Source: Neelides folsomi (taxonomy: Eukaryota; Arthropoda; Collembola; Neelipleona; Neelidae). Taken from it: DNA of 64,000 nt. Of this stretch, positions 1-13,500 are shown piece after piece. Positions within the stretch are counted from its first letter, which is position 1, and every line of letters begins with the position of its first letter. A model generated the notes under the pieces. The model was given only the letters and a program-made list of their open reading frames with translations, had not been told where the DNA came from and did no database searches. The stretch covers positions 496,001-560,000 of the forward strand of contig JAQGBZ010000004.1 in assembly GCA_034687125.1 (NCBI GenBank), written 5' to 3'. A program made the position numbers and the translations under genes.

Positions 1-1598
1 TAAGAATAATAATTTTGTTTCGCTGTATGCTCAATAAATTAACTTTGTTAAATTTTAATTTATCACATTGTTTGTCTACATACTTATAGAATTTCTATTA
101 AGAACCTCTTAATGTCCAAATTCCAATATTAACTTTGTTTAACCATTATTCAATAATACAAAAGCAAAATACCAATATGACTAATATACAGGTAGTGTAA
201 GTAATATACAGATGCTTAAATCAAATATTTATTTATAAGGTCATTATGAAATTATGCTTATTGAGGAAACTTTAATGGACAAATAAACATAAATAATGTT
301 ATAATGCTTACACAGGCTACAAATATTAATCCAAGTTGATGAATCATTTTAATTTATATTTATGAAGTAATCTAAATTACAACTTTAGTTAAAGTAGTTC
401 TGATACACGAGAACTATGTACATTAAGAGTGATATGTATTTAACTATGATTATTATACAGCTAATTACTTAACTTGTTTAAATGCATTAAATGTCTATTT
501 AATTGTTTTATGTTTCCATTAATTTACTAATTAAAGAAAAATCGGATTGTAGACCTTTGTTTTAAATTAGTAGATTGAGGACTCACACGATAGTACTTAT
601 TTAGCGGAGTTGTGAGAGATATTCATAGGGAAGAAGGGCAGAAATAAATTAAAGGTGGGTAAAACCGGTGAGAGTTGCAGAGAGTTGATATCCAGACAAA
701 AGCCGGGTTCGCGTGTCATGGAACACTTTCCCCAAGTTGGAATTATTACACTCGTGGGATTTCCTCGACCCTTTAACACTCGCATTTATTGCCATCGAAT
801 AGTCTATCTATCTAAATTGGATAAAAGATTCCAAAGCTCCTTTTTCCGATTGTCTTACATACCCGTTGGTCTATCAATGTTGGTTAATTTCATTTAACTA
901 AATGTACCAATAAGTATACAATGTCTTGTAAAAACATGAAAAACTAAACTAACCTAACCAAATACCATAATTCTACTAACTACGTACAAATACTTATGAA
1001 TACTTACTAAATATGTAAGTATTTGTATGGTAAATTGCTTTTAAAAAATACAAGTTATTATTTTAGGTTAGGTTAGGTTAGTCTGTCTTTAATGTTATTT
1101 TTACTTTTATAGTTTATTTAGTCATTGAATGTTTTTCATAAAAATTAATTTATTAAATATATTCAATAATATTATAACAGATTATTTTTCTTTAGTGAAG
1201 ATTCAAGTATAAGAAGTTAGTTTATTAATTTTATTAAATTGTTTTTTCGAACGAGTGATTTATAAAATCCAAGATTGTAAATAATACCACAAAAGGAGAC
1301 GAGGAAGTAATTGAGATGAATGGAGAAGTTTGGAAGGAATAATTTGAATGAAAATGTTTGTGAATCCCTCGGTGTTGGGATTGGAATCTTTCTTTCATTT
1401 TGTCTCTGCGGTTGTGGAGCTCTTCGCCGTTTCTAAGCAAGTGTTAAAGATGGGAATGATTTATGTCTTTTCATCTTTACTTCGTTATGGACAAGATCAT
1501 GAAGATTCAGTGAGCTGAGGCATTGTGTTTCTCTCGCTGTCTCCTTCTCCCCAACTTTGGTTCTGCCATGATAATAATAATGGTTTCTTCTCTTTCAG
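1..1598. other. AT-rich sequence upstream of the first visible LRR exon
   Basis: No exon with a signal peptide could be recognised here. It is probably an intron of the LRR gene. It holds the TTAGG-like hairpin at 949-1081 and a polypyrimidine tract leading to the acceptor at 1597-1598. Confidence 0.5.
949..1081. repeat. Hairpin bounded by TTAGG-like repeats
   Basis: Two units on one strand (CTAACCTAACC, 949-959) and nearly four on the other (TTAGGTTAGGTTAGGTTAG, 1063-1081) face each other. Between them is a smaller inverted repeat, ACAAATACTTA against TAAGTATTTGT. This could be a small foldback element or telomere-type DNA captured at a break repair. Confidence 0.45.
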
Positions 1599-4500
1599 AG
1601 TACAACTCTCACGGAGTGATTTCTCACGTTAGTGTCACGGGCTCAAAATTAAGCATGCTCGACGGGTCAGCTTTTGCCGGTTTAGAAATTCAGGGCATCC
1701 GACTCTCCAGGGATCAGCTCTATTTCATTTCCGAATATGCTTTTAGGTACGGTGTTTTACATTTTCTCTTTAAAATTCAAACAAAATCCCCCACAGAAGA
1801 ATTTCCTCTCCAGCTTAAAACAAGAGTATTAAATATGCAATAAAACCAGCGTTTACAATGTTTAAGTTCATTTTAAGCAGTAAACATTTCAATTCCCTCA
1901 TTACACAAATTACCATTACATATACCATAAGTACAATATTTAACCGGTAAATATACTTTGGCCCATTAATAAAATCATTTGACCCACTAATTTGAATTAT
2001 GGTTGCATATGGTACTATTGCCCATTAAATTAAATGCGAATGCCTATTAAATGAGTAATGATTATATATATATATATAAATCATTTATTAAATGCGATAT
2101 TTCAACATTATATTGAATTCAAAACGTTTAAAATATGAAATAGTATATAATAATTCAAAATAGTTATTAACATATAAAATGTGTTGTATTAATTGTAAGT
2201 AGGCATAAAACAAGATTGTTAACAATATTAAAAACGATAATTATAATAAAAAATTAACTTTAATAATTCAATATAGTTAGTAAAATATATAATGTACTGT
2301 ACTTATGTTTATAGATTGTTACAATACTAGGGCTTTTGTGGTTTTTGATGGTCGACCACGCTTTCTTTTCACTCCGATCGGGATTGTTTTAGCTTTCATT
2401 CTAAATTTAAATAGATTTAGTCGGGCTGCAATAATGACATGTTTACATACAAAGTTCTTTATGTAAAATGGACAAGTGCACGTTGAATCTTCCCATGTGC
2501 CGTTAAATTCAACTTTCCATAGTTTACATTGAGATTTTCGGAAAGTTTCAAAAGAGCGCCATGAAGCCTTATCATTTTCTACGGTGTATTTGTCAAAATC
2601 AGCATCTTTAATTTTTGGTTGGTTTGATGGAGTGATGAAAAATGTATTGTGATTTTGGGTAATGACTTCAACTTTATCTCTAGTCCAGTTATACGACTTT
2701 GTCTCAAGATTAAGAGAGAGTTTGGGCACATTAGAATATAACTTGCAATTTTCATTTTCTGGATTTCGTAGTTGGGACCATTCCTTGATTATTTTATTTG
2801 CTACTGCAAAAAATTCTCTCAGTTGAAGTCGCTCTCTTAATGTCCCTTCGTCTTTAATTAGCCTGTATAATAATAATCATAAGTGATATATTAAAAGATA
2901 GATTTGTAACAAATCATTTAAACTATAATTAACAATAAGTTTCAAACAATTACTTGATTAAAATCATCAGAACTGGCTATATCTGTTAGTCGTCTCTAAA
3001 GCGTTGTTTGTACTTGGAGCATTCAAATCCTCTCCTTCAAATTAGCGGTTATTTTTGTCTTTATATTCGCTCAGGAAATATTCTAGGAAATTTTTAACCT
3101 TTGGGTTTTTTCCCACTTCTTCTCAAAAAGTTTTATTGCATTTAAAAAATGAGCTTTGTTACAAGTAAGCTGAATGAGAGAAATGTCTTCCAATATTGAC
3201 GTTTTATCTTCACAACAACTGATAGTTTGTAGACGAGCTGTGCATCTTTTAAATTGGGTAACTCACAAGTTTTTATCCAGTCGAATGATCTTTTTTTAAG
3301 AGATGGTTCATCATCGTTCTCATCAATGTCAGATTCAGATTCATAATACGGTAAATTATGTGACATTTGGGGATGAAGTAATCTGCAAATACATATATAA
3401 GTATATTAAAATATAATTATAAATCAAGTAATAATGATACATTTGATATATAAATATTAAAATAACAATAAATTTAGATACCTACCTTATTTAATTTATG
3501 ATTTAATAGATGAGAACACAAGAGAATTTATAAGGTGATGACTTGGAAGATTTTAAAATTAATATAAATGAAAAACTCATGACATTTCTTATCTTCACAT
3601 TCATTATTCTCATCTACATGAGATAAGCTAAAGACTTAACTTATTTGTCTAGTTTGGTTACATTACCTACTGTAAGACTGTAACAAACATACATATGTGT
3701 ATACATGCATACAATAACATAAGTAAAGACATGATTTTATATATTATCGCATGGTTTTATTAATATGTAACATTTACTCATTTAATGGGCATTCGCTTTT
3801 AATTTAATGGGCAATAGTACCATATGCCACTTTAATTCAAATTAGTGGGTTAAATGATTTTTTATGGGTCGTTTTATTCACATCCATATTTAACTACAAT
3901 ATAATTACTTGATTTGATATTTGATATTAAACAACCATAAATATTTAAATTATTTAAATTACAATATTCAAACAACCGCAACGTTTATTCAAAATTCAAA
4001 TTGTAAACTCACAAAGGCAGTTAGATCAAAATCCCATTAGTTTTCCTCTTTTCCTATTTGTACAAATATGAATATTTTTCCTATTATGTACAAATATAGT
4101 AATACGAATATTTTTCCTATATGTACAAAAATATGAATATTTTCCTATGTCTTTTGAATGTTTTCGTATAAAATTGAAGTGATATACGTTGAGTTCAAGA
4201 TTAAAAAATTTCTTTTGAATTATCAAATGGAAAAAAATTGAATTGGTATTAATTTTGGGGTGTTCAAAAGAGGAAATTGGTAAAATGAAAGGAGGAGGCA
4301 GGGCGTTTAATCGAAAGATTTCATTTCTGGATTGAACTCCCAGAGCCAATTTGGGCCGAGTTGTGGGACAACTAATAGAATGCCTACTACAGGATCTGTA
4401 GATAGAGTAAGAAGGGAGAAGAGGTGTGAGAGCAACGGGGCGAAGATGTGTGTAATGAGAAGAGAAAGTGAAGGCACGAGTGAACCGAATTTTCCTTCCT

Positions 4501-7500
4501 CCTTCACCTAAAATTTACTTTTGGGTGGGCTGACGTGTGGGATTGGGGAAATAAACCGCCGAATCCTGAGTTTCCATCCCAAGCCAAGGAACTCATGGAA
4601 GGAAAGCCCTTGGTAAGGTTAGGTAAGGAAAAGGAGAAGGGGAGATGAAGACAAGGAAGGTGAGGAAAATGAGGAAGGCGATTCTTCTCATTGGTGCTTG
4701 GATTGTGTGAAGACGTCGCTCACACAGTTTCCTTCTCCGGAAGAAGATGAAGGAATTTGGGCCATTGAGGGAATAGGAAGGAATGAAGGAAGAATTCCGG
4801 AGAAGTCAAAGGGTGAAAAGGCTTAATGCTAAGGCCTGAACCAAAGGCAGAGACTTGGAGATAAGGTTAACTCGGCGTGGTTCGATAAAAGGCTTGAGCC
4901 TTCTCTTTAGAGATGAGCCGCACCAGAAAATTTATTAAGACCGTTTTTCGGGGTTCTCTCCAGGGCAACATAACGAACACTGGGGAATATTCCTTTATGT
5001 ATAATTCTGGAAAAGTAACTCCCTCAATTCCAACTCCACTTTCTCCTTTCAGCCTCTCGAACCCCGAAATGGCACAAAAAGAATAACTGACACGGCCCCT
5101 AATAAATAAGATGAAGATGCTCATTGAGCTATGTGCATAAGTATAGTAATGAGAGATACATCCAACACATATTATTATGTATATAGATTTATGCAAAACT
5201 ATCAATTCTCCATTTTATATATATTTCAATCACTTTTTATTCTCTATCAAATACACATAATTTTATATTGCAAATATGATTCTCTATATTTCAAATACTG
5301 ATACTACCTATACAAATACAGTACATTGTATTATAGTACAGTAATACTGTAGAGAATAAAAAAAGAAAACTATTGTATATGGTACATATTAAAATACAGG
5401 AATGGAAATTTTGTATAGGAAAAAAGGAGATTTTTTTTGATCAAAAATTCAGAAATCATAAACAAGTCAAGGGAAGAATATAATAGGGAGTTCTAATGGC
5501 CAACAATTTGAATTTTTGAATACAATTTGTATTTGTTTCGACGGAATTGACCAATTTTTTCCCAATTTTCCAATCTTTGCTTTCTCATTGACGTTTTTCT
5601 CGTTTGCAGCTCGATGAGCAATTCCCTAACAATGCTCGACTTGTCTGGGAATTACCTAGATGAGATTCCATTAGCTGCTTTCAAAACGCTCAAGATCCTT
5701 GAATGGCTCAACTTGAACAAGTAAGTGAACGTAAAAATTCTTTCTAAATCTTCTCGACTTCAACTTTTAGCTCTTGGCGTTCGCTTAAGTAAATGAAATG
5801 AAAAACTGGGAAGGGAAAATATCATATAGCAGGATCTTAATATTTATATTTATGATACATGTACTCAAGTATAAAAAATAGTATAAATACAAGTATCGTA
5901 AATACATAGAAAAGTTAAACATCAAATATGAACAAAAGTAATATTTTGATAATAAAACTCTTTTTTTTAATATTCTACAGTAGAATCTACTTTATTTTGT
6001 TTGTTTATTCCTCTATTAATGTTTACATCCATTGATGTTTTAAAAGAATGGTTTTAAAAGTTATTATAAATCAATATTTTAGTTAATGAACATTTACATG
6101 ATTCATTTTGTATTTGATTTTTATATTCAATCATGTAAATAAAATTAAGGTCATTTAATAAAGTAGGAGATCTGAACCATAAAGCAGTAACGAGATGAGT
6201 CCAATTATTCATAACATTGTGATGTATCTTTTACATGATTTACATCGTTATGTTTATGATTTACACCGTTGAGTTATCATCAGATATACAGATACATATA
6301 AGATATCTGTACACATATAAGAAATAAACAAATTATAAGAAACCTCCCAATTGGGATCGAAAAGCGTGGAAGAGGAATGAAATTAGAAGTGGGAGATTTG
6401 GATTGAAAACTTTTTTTTCACCTTTCACTTTTCGCCTCCTTCGTTTCTCTTCTTGTTAGAGGTAAAAAGCGTAAAGGAGGAAGATTCACCCAAAGAAACC
6501 CAAGTTCCATATGTATATGAAGTTTATATGAAGTTATATGAATCTCATACAATATGCATTCATGTCACCAACTCCTTAAAACTTGCATTTCCCAATTTGC
6601 AAATTCGATTTGGAAATCAGATTCAACGGTTCAGGCGTTTCTTCCTACTCGGTCGGGATGATTCTCTGAATACTCTGAAAAGGATGAAAAACCTTCGACA
6701 CGTGAAAAGATATTTTCCCACTTATCCTTTATTATGCTTCTCGCTTCCACTTCCGTTCTGAGAGCGGTGAGGGAAAAGTGAATTTTGGGAATCCCATTAG
6801 CCAACTCTTTTCCTACAATTAGGAAAGGAGTGAACACACTTTCACAGATTTTCCATTGTGCAAACCGGGACCACTTTCGCTCCTACCAATATATGATATA
6901 TGGAAAAGTTAAAGATCACTCATATTGATTTACTCATTGCCAATCACCTTAACCAATTTAGGTAACAAATTGGAATCTTTCACTCATTTTCACACGTTTA
7001 CCATCAACCTTCAAAAGCATCAAAAACATCAAGGCTTAACTTGAATCTTACTTTTACTTTCACTGTCAATCATCTTCAGATTCTTCAAGATTGTTATTTT
7101 GATAATAGGCATAAGCCATCTTACATTCTTACAATAACCAGATTATTATAATCAGGTTATTATAACCAAATAACCAAGTTATAATCAGGTTATTATAACC
7201 AAATAACCAAGTTATAATCAGGTTATTATAACCAAATAACCAAGTTATAATAACCAGATAACCAGCATTATTTTTAATAAAATTTTAAAACAGATTTTTT
7301 TGTAATTTAAATAAAAAGATTTTTAGTTAAATATTAAGGTTATTATTTAATATGAGAAGTGTCTGAGTATTTTCTCAATGACAATGAAAGGAGCATCCAA
7401 TGACAAGAGCTTCATTTCAATAGAAATTTTCCTTAAAGAGGTCTTGAAGAAGAGCGAAGCACTCGAGGACATTGGAGATTACAAGAACAACTTCTCAGGG

Positions 7501-10500
7501 CCTGGAATGTAAAGTAAATAGATATAACAAAGCTAAGCGGATAATACCCGTATTACCTTTCATATCATTGATATTTTGATATCATATTATGTAGATATTA
7601 GATATACATTCTTGTATAATAATAGGAAGGTTGATAGTGTATTGTCGAATATATTTCACTCCATATATTTCCCATATATTTCTCTTGTACGAGGAGATGA
7701 GGGAGAGTTGAAGCTTCGCTTGACTCTCGATCTCCCCGTCTCCGAATCAGGCTGAGCTGAGCCAACCGAAAACTTATGAAATCGTAATGAGCGTTAATGA
7801 ATAATTCATGCCTTTCCCAATGGGTTCATCCTACAACATGCATTACATTCATTCCATTGCATTACATTTGTTCTCGTGAAGATTCATCCAAAAGGAAGGA
7901 ACTCTGCATTGGTCGAATCACCAGTTCGGGACTTGGAGAGAATGGAGGATTAAATTTCATGAACCTTCAAAGACATGACTCCGAAGAGTTCAAACCTTCA
8001 AAACCCTCCATGGCCACCATTATTAATATTATTTACTCTTTCAATTTCATAAATACGTAACGTACATTCTTTTGCATGATTTATACATCAGAACAATGCA
8101 AAAGAAAATATTTATGAATTTCTTCACATTTGATTAAATTGGCAATTTTAACATCTTTTAACATCATTTAACAATTTTAACAACATCATCATATTTTCTT
8201 AGGTTAGGTTAGGTTAGTATTTTTTATTATATAGGTAGTTTAAATATTTATTTGGTTTAATATAATGCTTTTACTGTATTATTCATTCTATAATAATGAG
8301 AAATGAGTGTTTTATATTCAAACATAAACTACCATGTATAAATAACAAAGTCTTCAAATTAGAATTTCCATAAATGAACTAAAGATCTCTGGTTAATTTA
8401 CTAGGAATAAATAACGAGGGAATTTTGTGTTTCTGATCTAACCCGGTTAGTAATTGAGGTAGAAAGATAACATAATGTATGGGACGTACATTATATCAAG
8501 CATTATACATATATATATAATGTTCTGGGCATTGGGAGTAATGAGATGAAGATAGGAGCGTTGGAGTCCGGAAGCGTCTGAGTTGAACTCATCATTCTCT
8601 TTTATCTCATCTCTTTCTTGTTTTTCTCTCTTTCCAGTAACCTTCTGAACTCCGTGTCTGGGGATTGGTTCTTCGTGTCAGGAACGATGAGGAAGCTTTT
8701 GCTCTCGGCCAATTCCATCGACTCACTCCCCCACAAATTATTTCTGTCCTTCCATCGTCTCTCGTGGCTCGACCTCAGCTCCAATTTCATTCGGAACCTC
8801 AGCGTCGACCAACTCCCGCCTTCATTACAGGTTAACTTCTAATCAACTTTTTATACAAAATAAGGCTCAAAGGGAATCCAATCAATCTCGGAAACTATCA
8901 AATGTCCACAAGGCAAAAAGATTCACAAATCAAAGGGTTTCTTTGAGATTCATCGCCTTAATTTGACACCTCAACACCTTGTGAATGTTCGGAGTAATTT
9001 TGAAGGGATCAAGCTCCGGGAGCTTTCATATCATGTCATTACTAGATCAAATTCCTCAAAAGTTCTTTTAGAGTCAAAGAGGGTTTTTGGAAGAAGAAAG
9101 AAGATTTCCTAAAGAACATTTTCTCACTCTTTAATTACTTTCAGTTCCAAGAAAGTAAAACTCTTATTAGCGACCCTTTGAATGTGTCAATGTGAAGATT
9201 TGCCAATCTATAATCGCTAATAAACTAATAATGTATACCATATATCTGTAATATACCATAATGTAAGGCGAGGTCGTGGGAATGATCTGAATCAGCATGT
9301 CACATTGTGTGATCATGTTACAGTCTTATCATCTTATCATAGATAATAGCTACACAATATGATTAAATAGCGTTGAATAAATAAATATAGAAAACCACTA
9401 ACCCAAACAATTTGCTAATTAAAAATTGATATATTTTAAATACAAATGGTCTTGTCTTGATATGATTTGCTATAAATCTTTTATTAAAAAATTTTGGAAA
9501 AAACTTTTATTCATTGGATTAATTTTTGTTATAATTAATTCGTTATTGTGGTCTTAAAATTTTAGTTCTAGTTTTAAACCTTTTCCAAACAAAATCTAAG
9601 AAATTGTGTTAACATTGTATAACATTTTAATAATGAAGAATTTAATGAAATTGTCGCAAATCAGGAAAATGACTCGAAAATATTGTTAATGAAACATTGT
9701 ATAATGAAGATAAAACCCTTGAAGCTTCCATTGAAAAATATCGAAATTTGCCCAAATCTCCTTACATATTTGGGTTTCAGCAAGATGGTTAGAAAATAGC
9801 TCTTGTGCGAATTTTTCAGCACTTGATAACATTATATTTAACAACAAATATTGGCAGGTAAAAATTGCATCTGCACTGATTTATTTTTATTTTAAATTAC
9901 AATTAATATTTTTCATGTAATGCTACTAATTAGTTAATTAAATAAATAAATATTGAAAAGGAATTGTAAACAAGCAATGGGAGTTTTCTTCTTTATGGAG
10001 CTTACTACGATGAAAGGATTCCAGAAAATGGAACGTTTATTAGGATTTTTGGTTTGATCCATCAGTGAAAACAAATTGTCAAATTTGGTTTTCAAATCAA
10101 TCTGAACCTCCTATTTCTCCCGTAAACGATTTATTGTATTTACATATAAAAATGATCACAATTAAAATATTTACTTACTATTGTCTTATTATTGGCAGGT
10201 TATTGAATACAAATTGATATGGCTGTGGGATAATGCAGCCTTAATTAATGATTTGTGCAATCAGAAATGAAACTGAATCTGTTAGTGGCTAATGACGGTT
10301 TTCTTTTACTTAATTACTTTCAGTTCCAAGAAAATAATATTCTTATTAACGCCCCTTTGAATGTGTAAATGTGAAGATTTTAATAATTTCGCTTTTTAAC
10401 ACGCTTGGCTTGCTCATATAATTTTATCTCTAATCCTCTCTATATCATAATTTGGGAATTAATAAAATATACAAATCCATGTATCATTTCTGTTCATCTC

Positions 10501-13500
10501 ATAGCTAATAGCAACAAATGATTACCGTATTCGCCCATGAATTGTCCCGGGACATAATTAAAAATATTACCCCGAACCCCCGGACATAAATTGGGCCCCG
10601 GACATAATTAAAATAATTTCGGTTTTTACTAGTTTCAACATTGCTCATAAATATTTTGTTCAATTTATTATTCATTTATAGGTAGGTATATTAATATATA
10701 CAAATTATTTTAAATACCCAATTCCAACTTCTGTTTCTTCCAGAGCCTTATACTCTTTGCTTCAACCTTAAAGTGCTTTGCAGTCGCTTCTCCGCTGTGA
10801 GTTTCAGCATATCGTATCACTTTTAACTTAAATTCTACGCTAAATTGCCTACGTGGCATATTTAAGTAAATTATAAGCAATTTTTGTGCTAAGAATGCGT
10901 TTTATATGTTTAAATAATAGCGCGCATAGAAAGACCCGGACATAATTTGGGCTCCGGACATAATTAAAAATCTCGGGTTCCACCCCCGGACATAAATTGG
11001 GCCCGGACAAATCATGGGCGAATACGGTAAATACCGTTAAATAAATAAATATTAAAAGCCTCGGACCCAAACATTTTTTCAGATTTTTTATTTTTTTAAT
11101 GATTTTATTTATTTTTTTGTTCCTAAAAACGGTTCGTTTGCAAAAGTCCCCAGATATCTTCATATGCTCCAGGTTTAATAAAATTTTATTTCATTTTTTA
11201 TTATCCGATTATTATATTTTATTATATATATAATATAATATTTATACTACATATAATTTCCTATTTAGGTTGTTTAATTATCTTTTAATTGATCGTTTAA
11301 ATACATTTTATCATTTACTCATAATTAGATTTTGTCTTTAGCATATCATCAGAGCTAAGAAGTACAGTGATTTTGAAATCTCTGTAAAATCCTTCGTTGA
11401 TCCACAAGAAGTTTTAACTGTACACAATCAATATCCTCTCAAGTGTTTAAAAAGGGTAAATCCGTGTGCTCAAGAGGAGATGTTCCAGTAGAACATGGCC
11501 ATTTGCAACATTATCGTGCACCAACTGATGTATTTTACAATAGGCGATTTCATAATGAGTCAGTCATAGACAAAACGCTGTGGAAATACAAAGATGAATT
11601 GATTAAAAGATCGGACAAAGTACTCAAAGAACTTGGGTTTATTCAGAATGTGAAAAAAAGATATTGATTATTTATTTTTATAAAAAAATTATATTATTTT
11701 TGCCAATTTTTATTTTGCAATTTTTATTAATTGTTTTCTCTTCATGATTGATAATTAAAATGAGTTATTTCGGCATAACGAAAACTTCAAATCATTCAAC
11801 ATTAAAATAGCATAAGGAAGTCTTCCTGGAAGAATGCGTGTATTGGTATATGGTCAGATTGAATTGTTAGGTAGAAACTGAATGTTCTATATTAATATGT
11901 TATCTCTGGTACTTTATAATTTCATATTAATAAATGCTATTTTACTATATGGAGCAGAAAATTTTGAAAGATTTATTTCCTTCATGCTTCATTGCGGTTT
12001 TCTCCTTTATTCTCCTGATTAGTTTCTCAGCTTTGCATACGGTTGAGATTTAAGATGTAGTTTACAGTGATAAACTTATAAGCTTAGTATTTTAGACACG
12101 TTGTGGGAAACGAACAGAAAGAATAAATTGTTAGAATAATGTGCAGGAATAATGAATAAATTCCCAAATTGGGGAATTTGTTAGAATCACTATTATTTTT
12201 ATTTATAAATATGTTGCAGCGTATGCTTCTTGTTTTCAACAAACATTTTATTTATCAAATTATTGAATATAAAAATATTTAAAGTATTTACAATATTTAG
12301 AATATTAGAATAATTATAAACTCAAAATCGGCCATAAATATTCTTTGTTTTTAATTATCAAAATCGGACATTTTGTTTCATAAAATGAAATATTTTGTTT
12401 AAGAATTGAAGAGATTTCCAACTTTTTCCTTTTCGGGGGGTTGAAAAGGAAAGTTTTACCTGGGCCTAAAAATAATAAATAAATTGTCTCTCAGTCAGCT
12501 CCTTCCTTTTTGTATATTCATGAACGGCGGTTGAAAAGTTTATAATTAAAAACATCTCAGGAGCGACCACTCATCTCGAGGGCTTCCGAGTCTTATTGTA
12601 TGCGAGAGGTACAAAGTTGAGTACATGAAGGGTTCCAAGGAGCACGCAAAGGAATCATTTCATTTGCGGCAAACTAACTCAGAGTTGTATGAAGACCAAA
12701 ATAAGTTATGTTCTTACTCCAAGCTTTATTATACACACCCCGTATATGTATGAGTAGTATTAGTTAGTTATGGAACCGAGGAGCGGGGAAAGGAACTTTC
12801 AACTTTAATTATCTTTTTTTTGCTCCCAGCGCTTCACTTCTTTCCTACCTCACTTTCAAAGTTTAATTTTGCAAAGGGTTTTTATGCCTCTTTACTTATT
12901 TTTGCAAACTACGATTTATGTTTCTCTCCGATCCCTATTCCCACAAGTGCGAGAGGGAAAGTAATCTCCGCTCACTTCACCATCATTCCACTAGTTACGT
13001 TTTTTTATTCTTTCCAAAATTAAAAGTATAATTTCTCTCTTTATCTTGGAAAGTTAAACAATGGAATGCAAATGATTTGCTTCAAGCACTTTTTTTTTAC
13101 CAATTTAGACTTCTTCAAAATTCAATGCTCAAAAGAAGTGGAGAAGTTGAGTTAAATCCCTATAAGTACCATATACGTATATTATATGGTACATATGAAA
13201 TAAATATGGTATGTATGGTATATGAAGTATGTGTAATATGAAGGTATATGGAGAAATCTATTCATTTCCTCAATTGTAGTAAGATTCAATCCTTGTGGCA
13301 TTAGATGAGGACAATTGGTCCAATTTATCAAAATTCTCTTCCCTCTAAATCGGGGAAATATTTTGAAAGAAAGCTTTGTGGAAGTCTTTTATTCTCCAAA
13401 CTTCTCCATTTCTTAGTTTTTAAAGCTGCTTTTTTTGTACAAATCCCATCTTAATGGTCATCATCTATCTATCTGTCGACTTTGATTGTTAGTTTTAGCT

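Larger units (their letters stand above)
1936..3894 (-). mobile_element. Mutator-like (MULE) DNA transposon, internally deleted
   Basis: The terminal inverted repeats are about 111 bp (1945-2057 and 3775-3885). They share long identical stretches such as ACCCACTAATTTGAATT and CATATGGTACTATTGCCCAT. They are flanked by a 9-bp direct duplication ATATTTAAC at 1936-1944 and 3886-3894, which is the target-site length typical of MULEs. The element proper is 1945-3885 (1941 bp). It carries minus-strand transposase pieces but lacks room for the DDE core, so it is probably not autonomous. It sits inside intron 1 of the LRR gene, in the opposite orientation. Confidence 0.85.
1747..5609. other. Intron 1 of the LRR gene (MULE plus unexplained sequence)
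   Basis: Outside the MULE, this intron has a block at about 4290-5100 that is less AT-rich and open for short stretches on both strands. No motif, splice pair or homology is evident there. The intron ends in a clear polypyrimidine tract at 5595-5609. Confidence 0.4.
5721..8637. other. Intron 2 of the LRR gene
   Basis: Besides the 33-bp tandem array (7141-7265) and a TTAGG run (8199-8217), only AT-rich sequence with short chance ORFs is seen. A less AT-rich block lies at about 6340-7080, without recognisable content. Confidence 0.4.
9714..11667 (+). pseudogene. Broken glycosyltransferase family 92 (DUF23)-like gene in intron 3
   Basis: Pieces read in order on the plus strand with introns kept. 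(A) Exon-like sequence 9714-9857 ends in a GT donor after NNKYWQ. (B) 9982-10121 reads FLLYGAYYDERIPENGTF, then, after a one-base frame change near 10065, VKTNCQIWFSNQSEPP, with a donor at 10122. (C) An exon begins at 10199 with VIEYKLIWLWDN, in matching phase. (D) 11342-11667 begins after an acceptor with SVKSFVDPQEVLTVHNQYP, changes frame near 11440, and ends with LQHYRAP and LWKYKDELIKRSDKVLKELG. The YGAYYDxR, CQxWF, EYKxIW, QHYR and KYKDEL signatures match arthropod GT92 proteins as I remember them. The catalytic middle is missing: a duplication and a pogo-like element lie where it would be. It is a host gene remnant with introns, hence not a retrocopy. Confidence 0.6.

Noticed and set aside
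1523-1598. Upstream ATGs extending the first LRR exon leftwards
   Set aside because: The stretch ends in a polypyrimidine tract and CAG, a clear splice acceptor. The extension lacks a good signal peptide or N-terminal cap.
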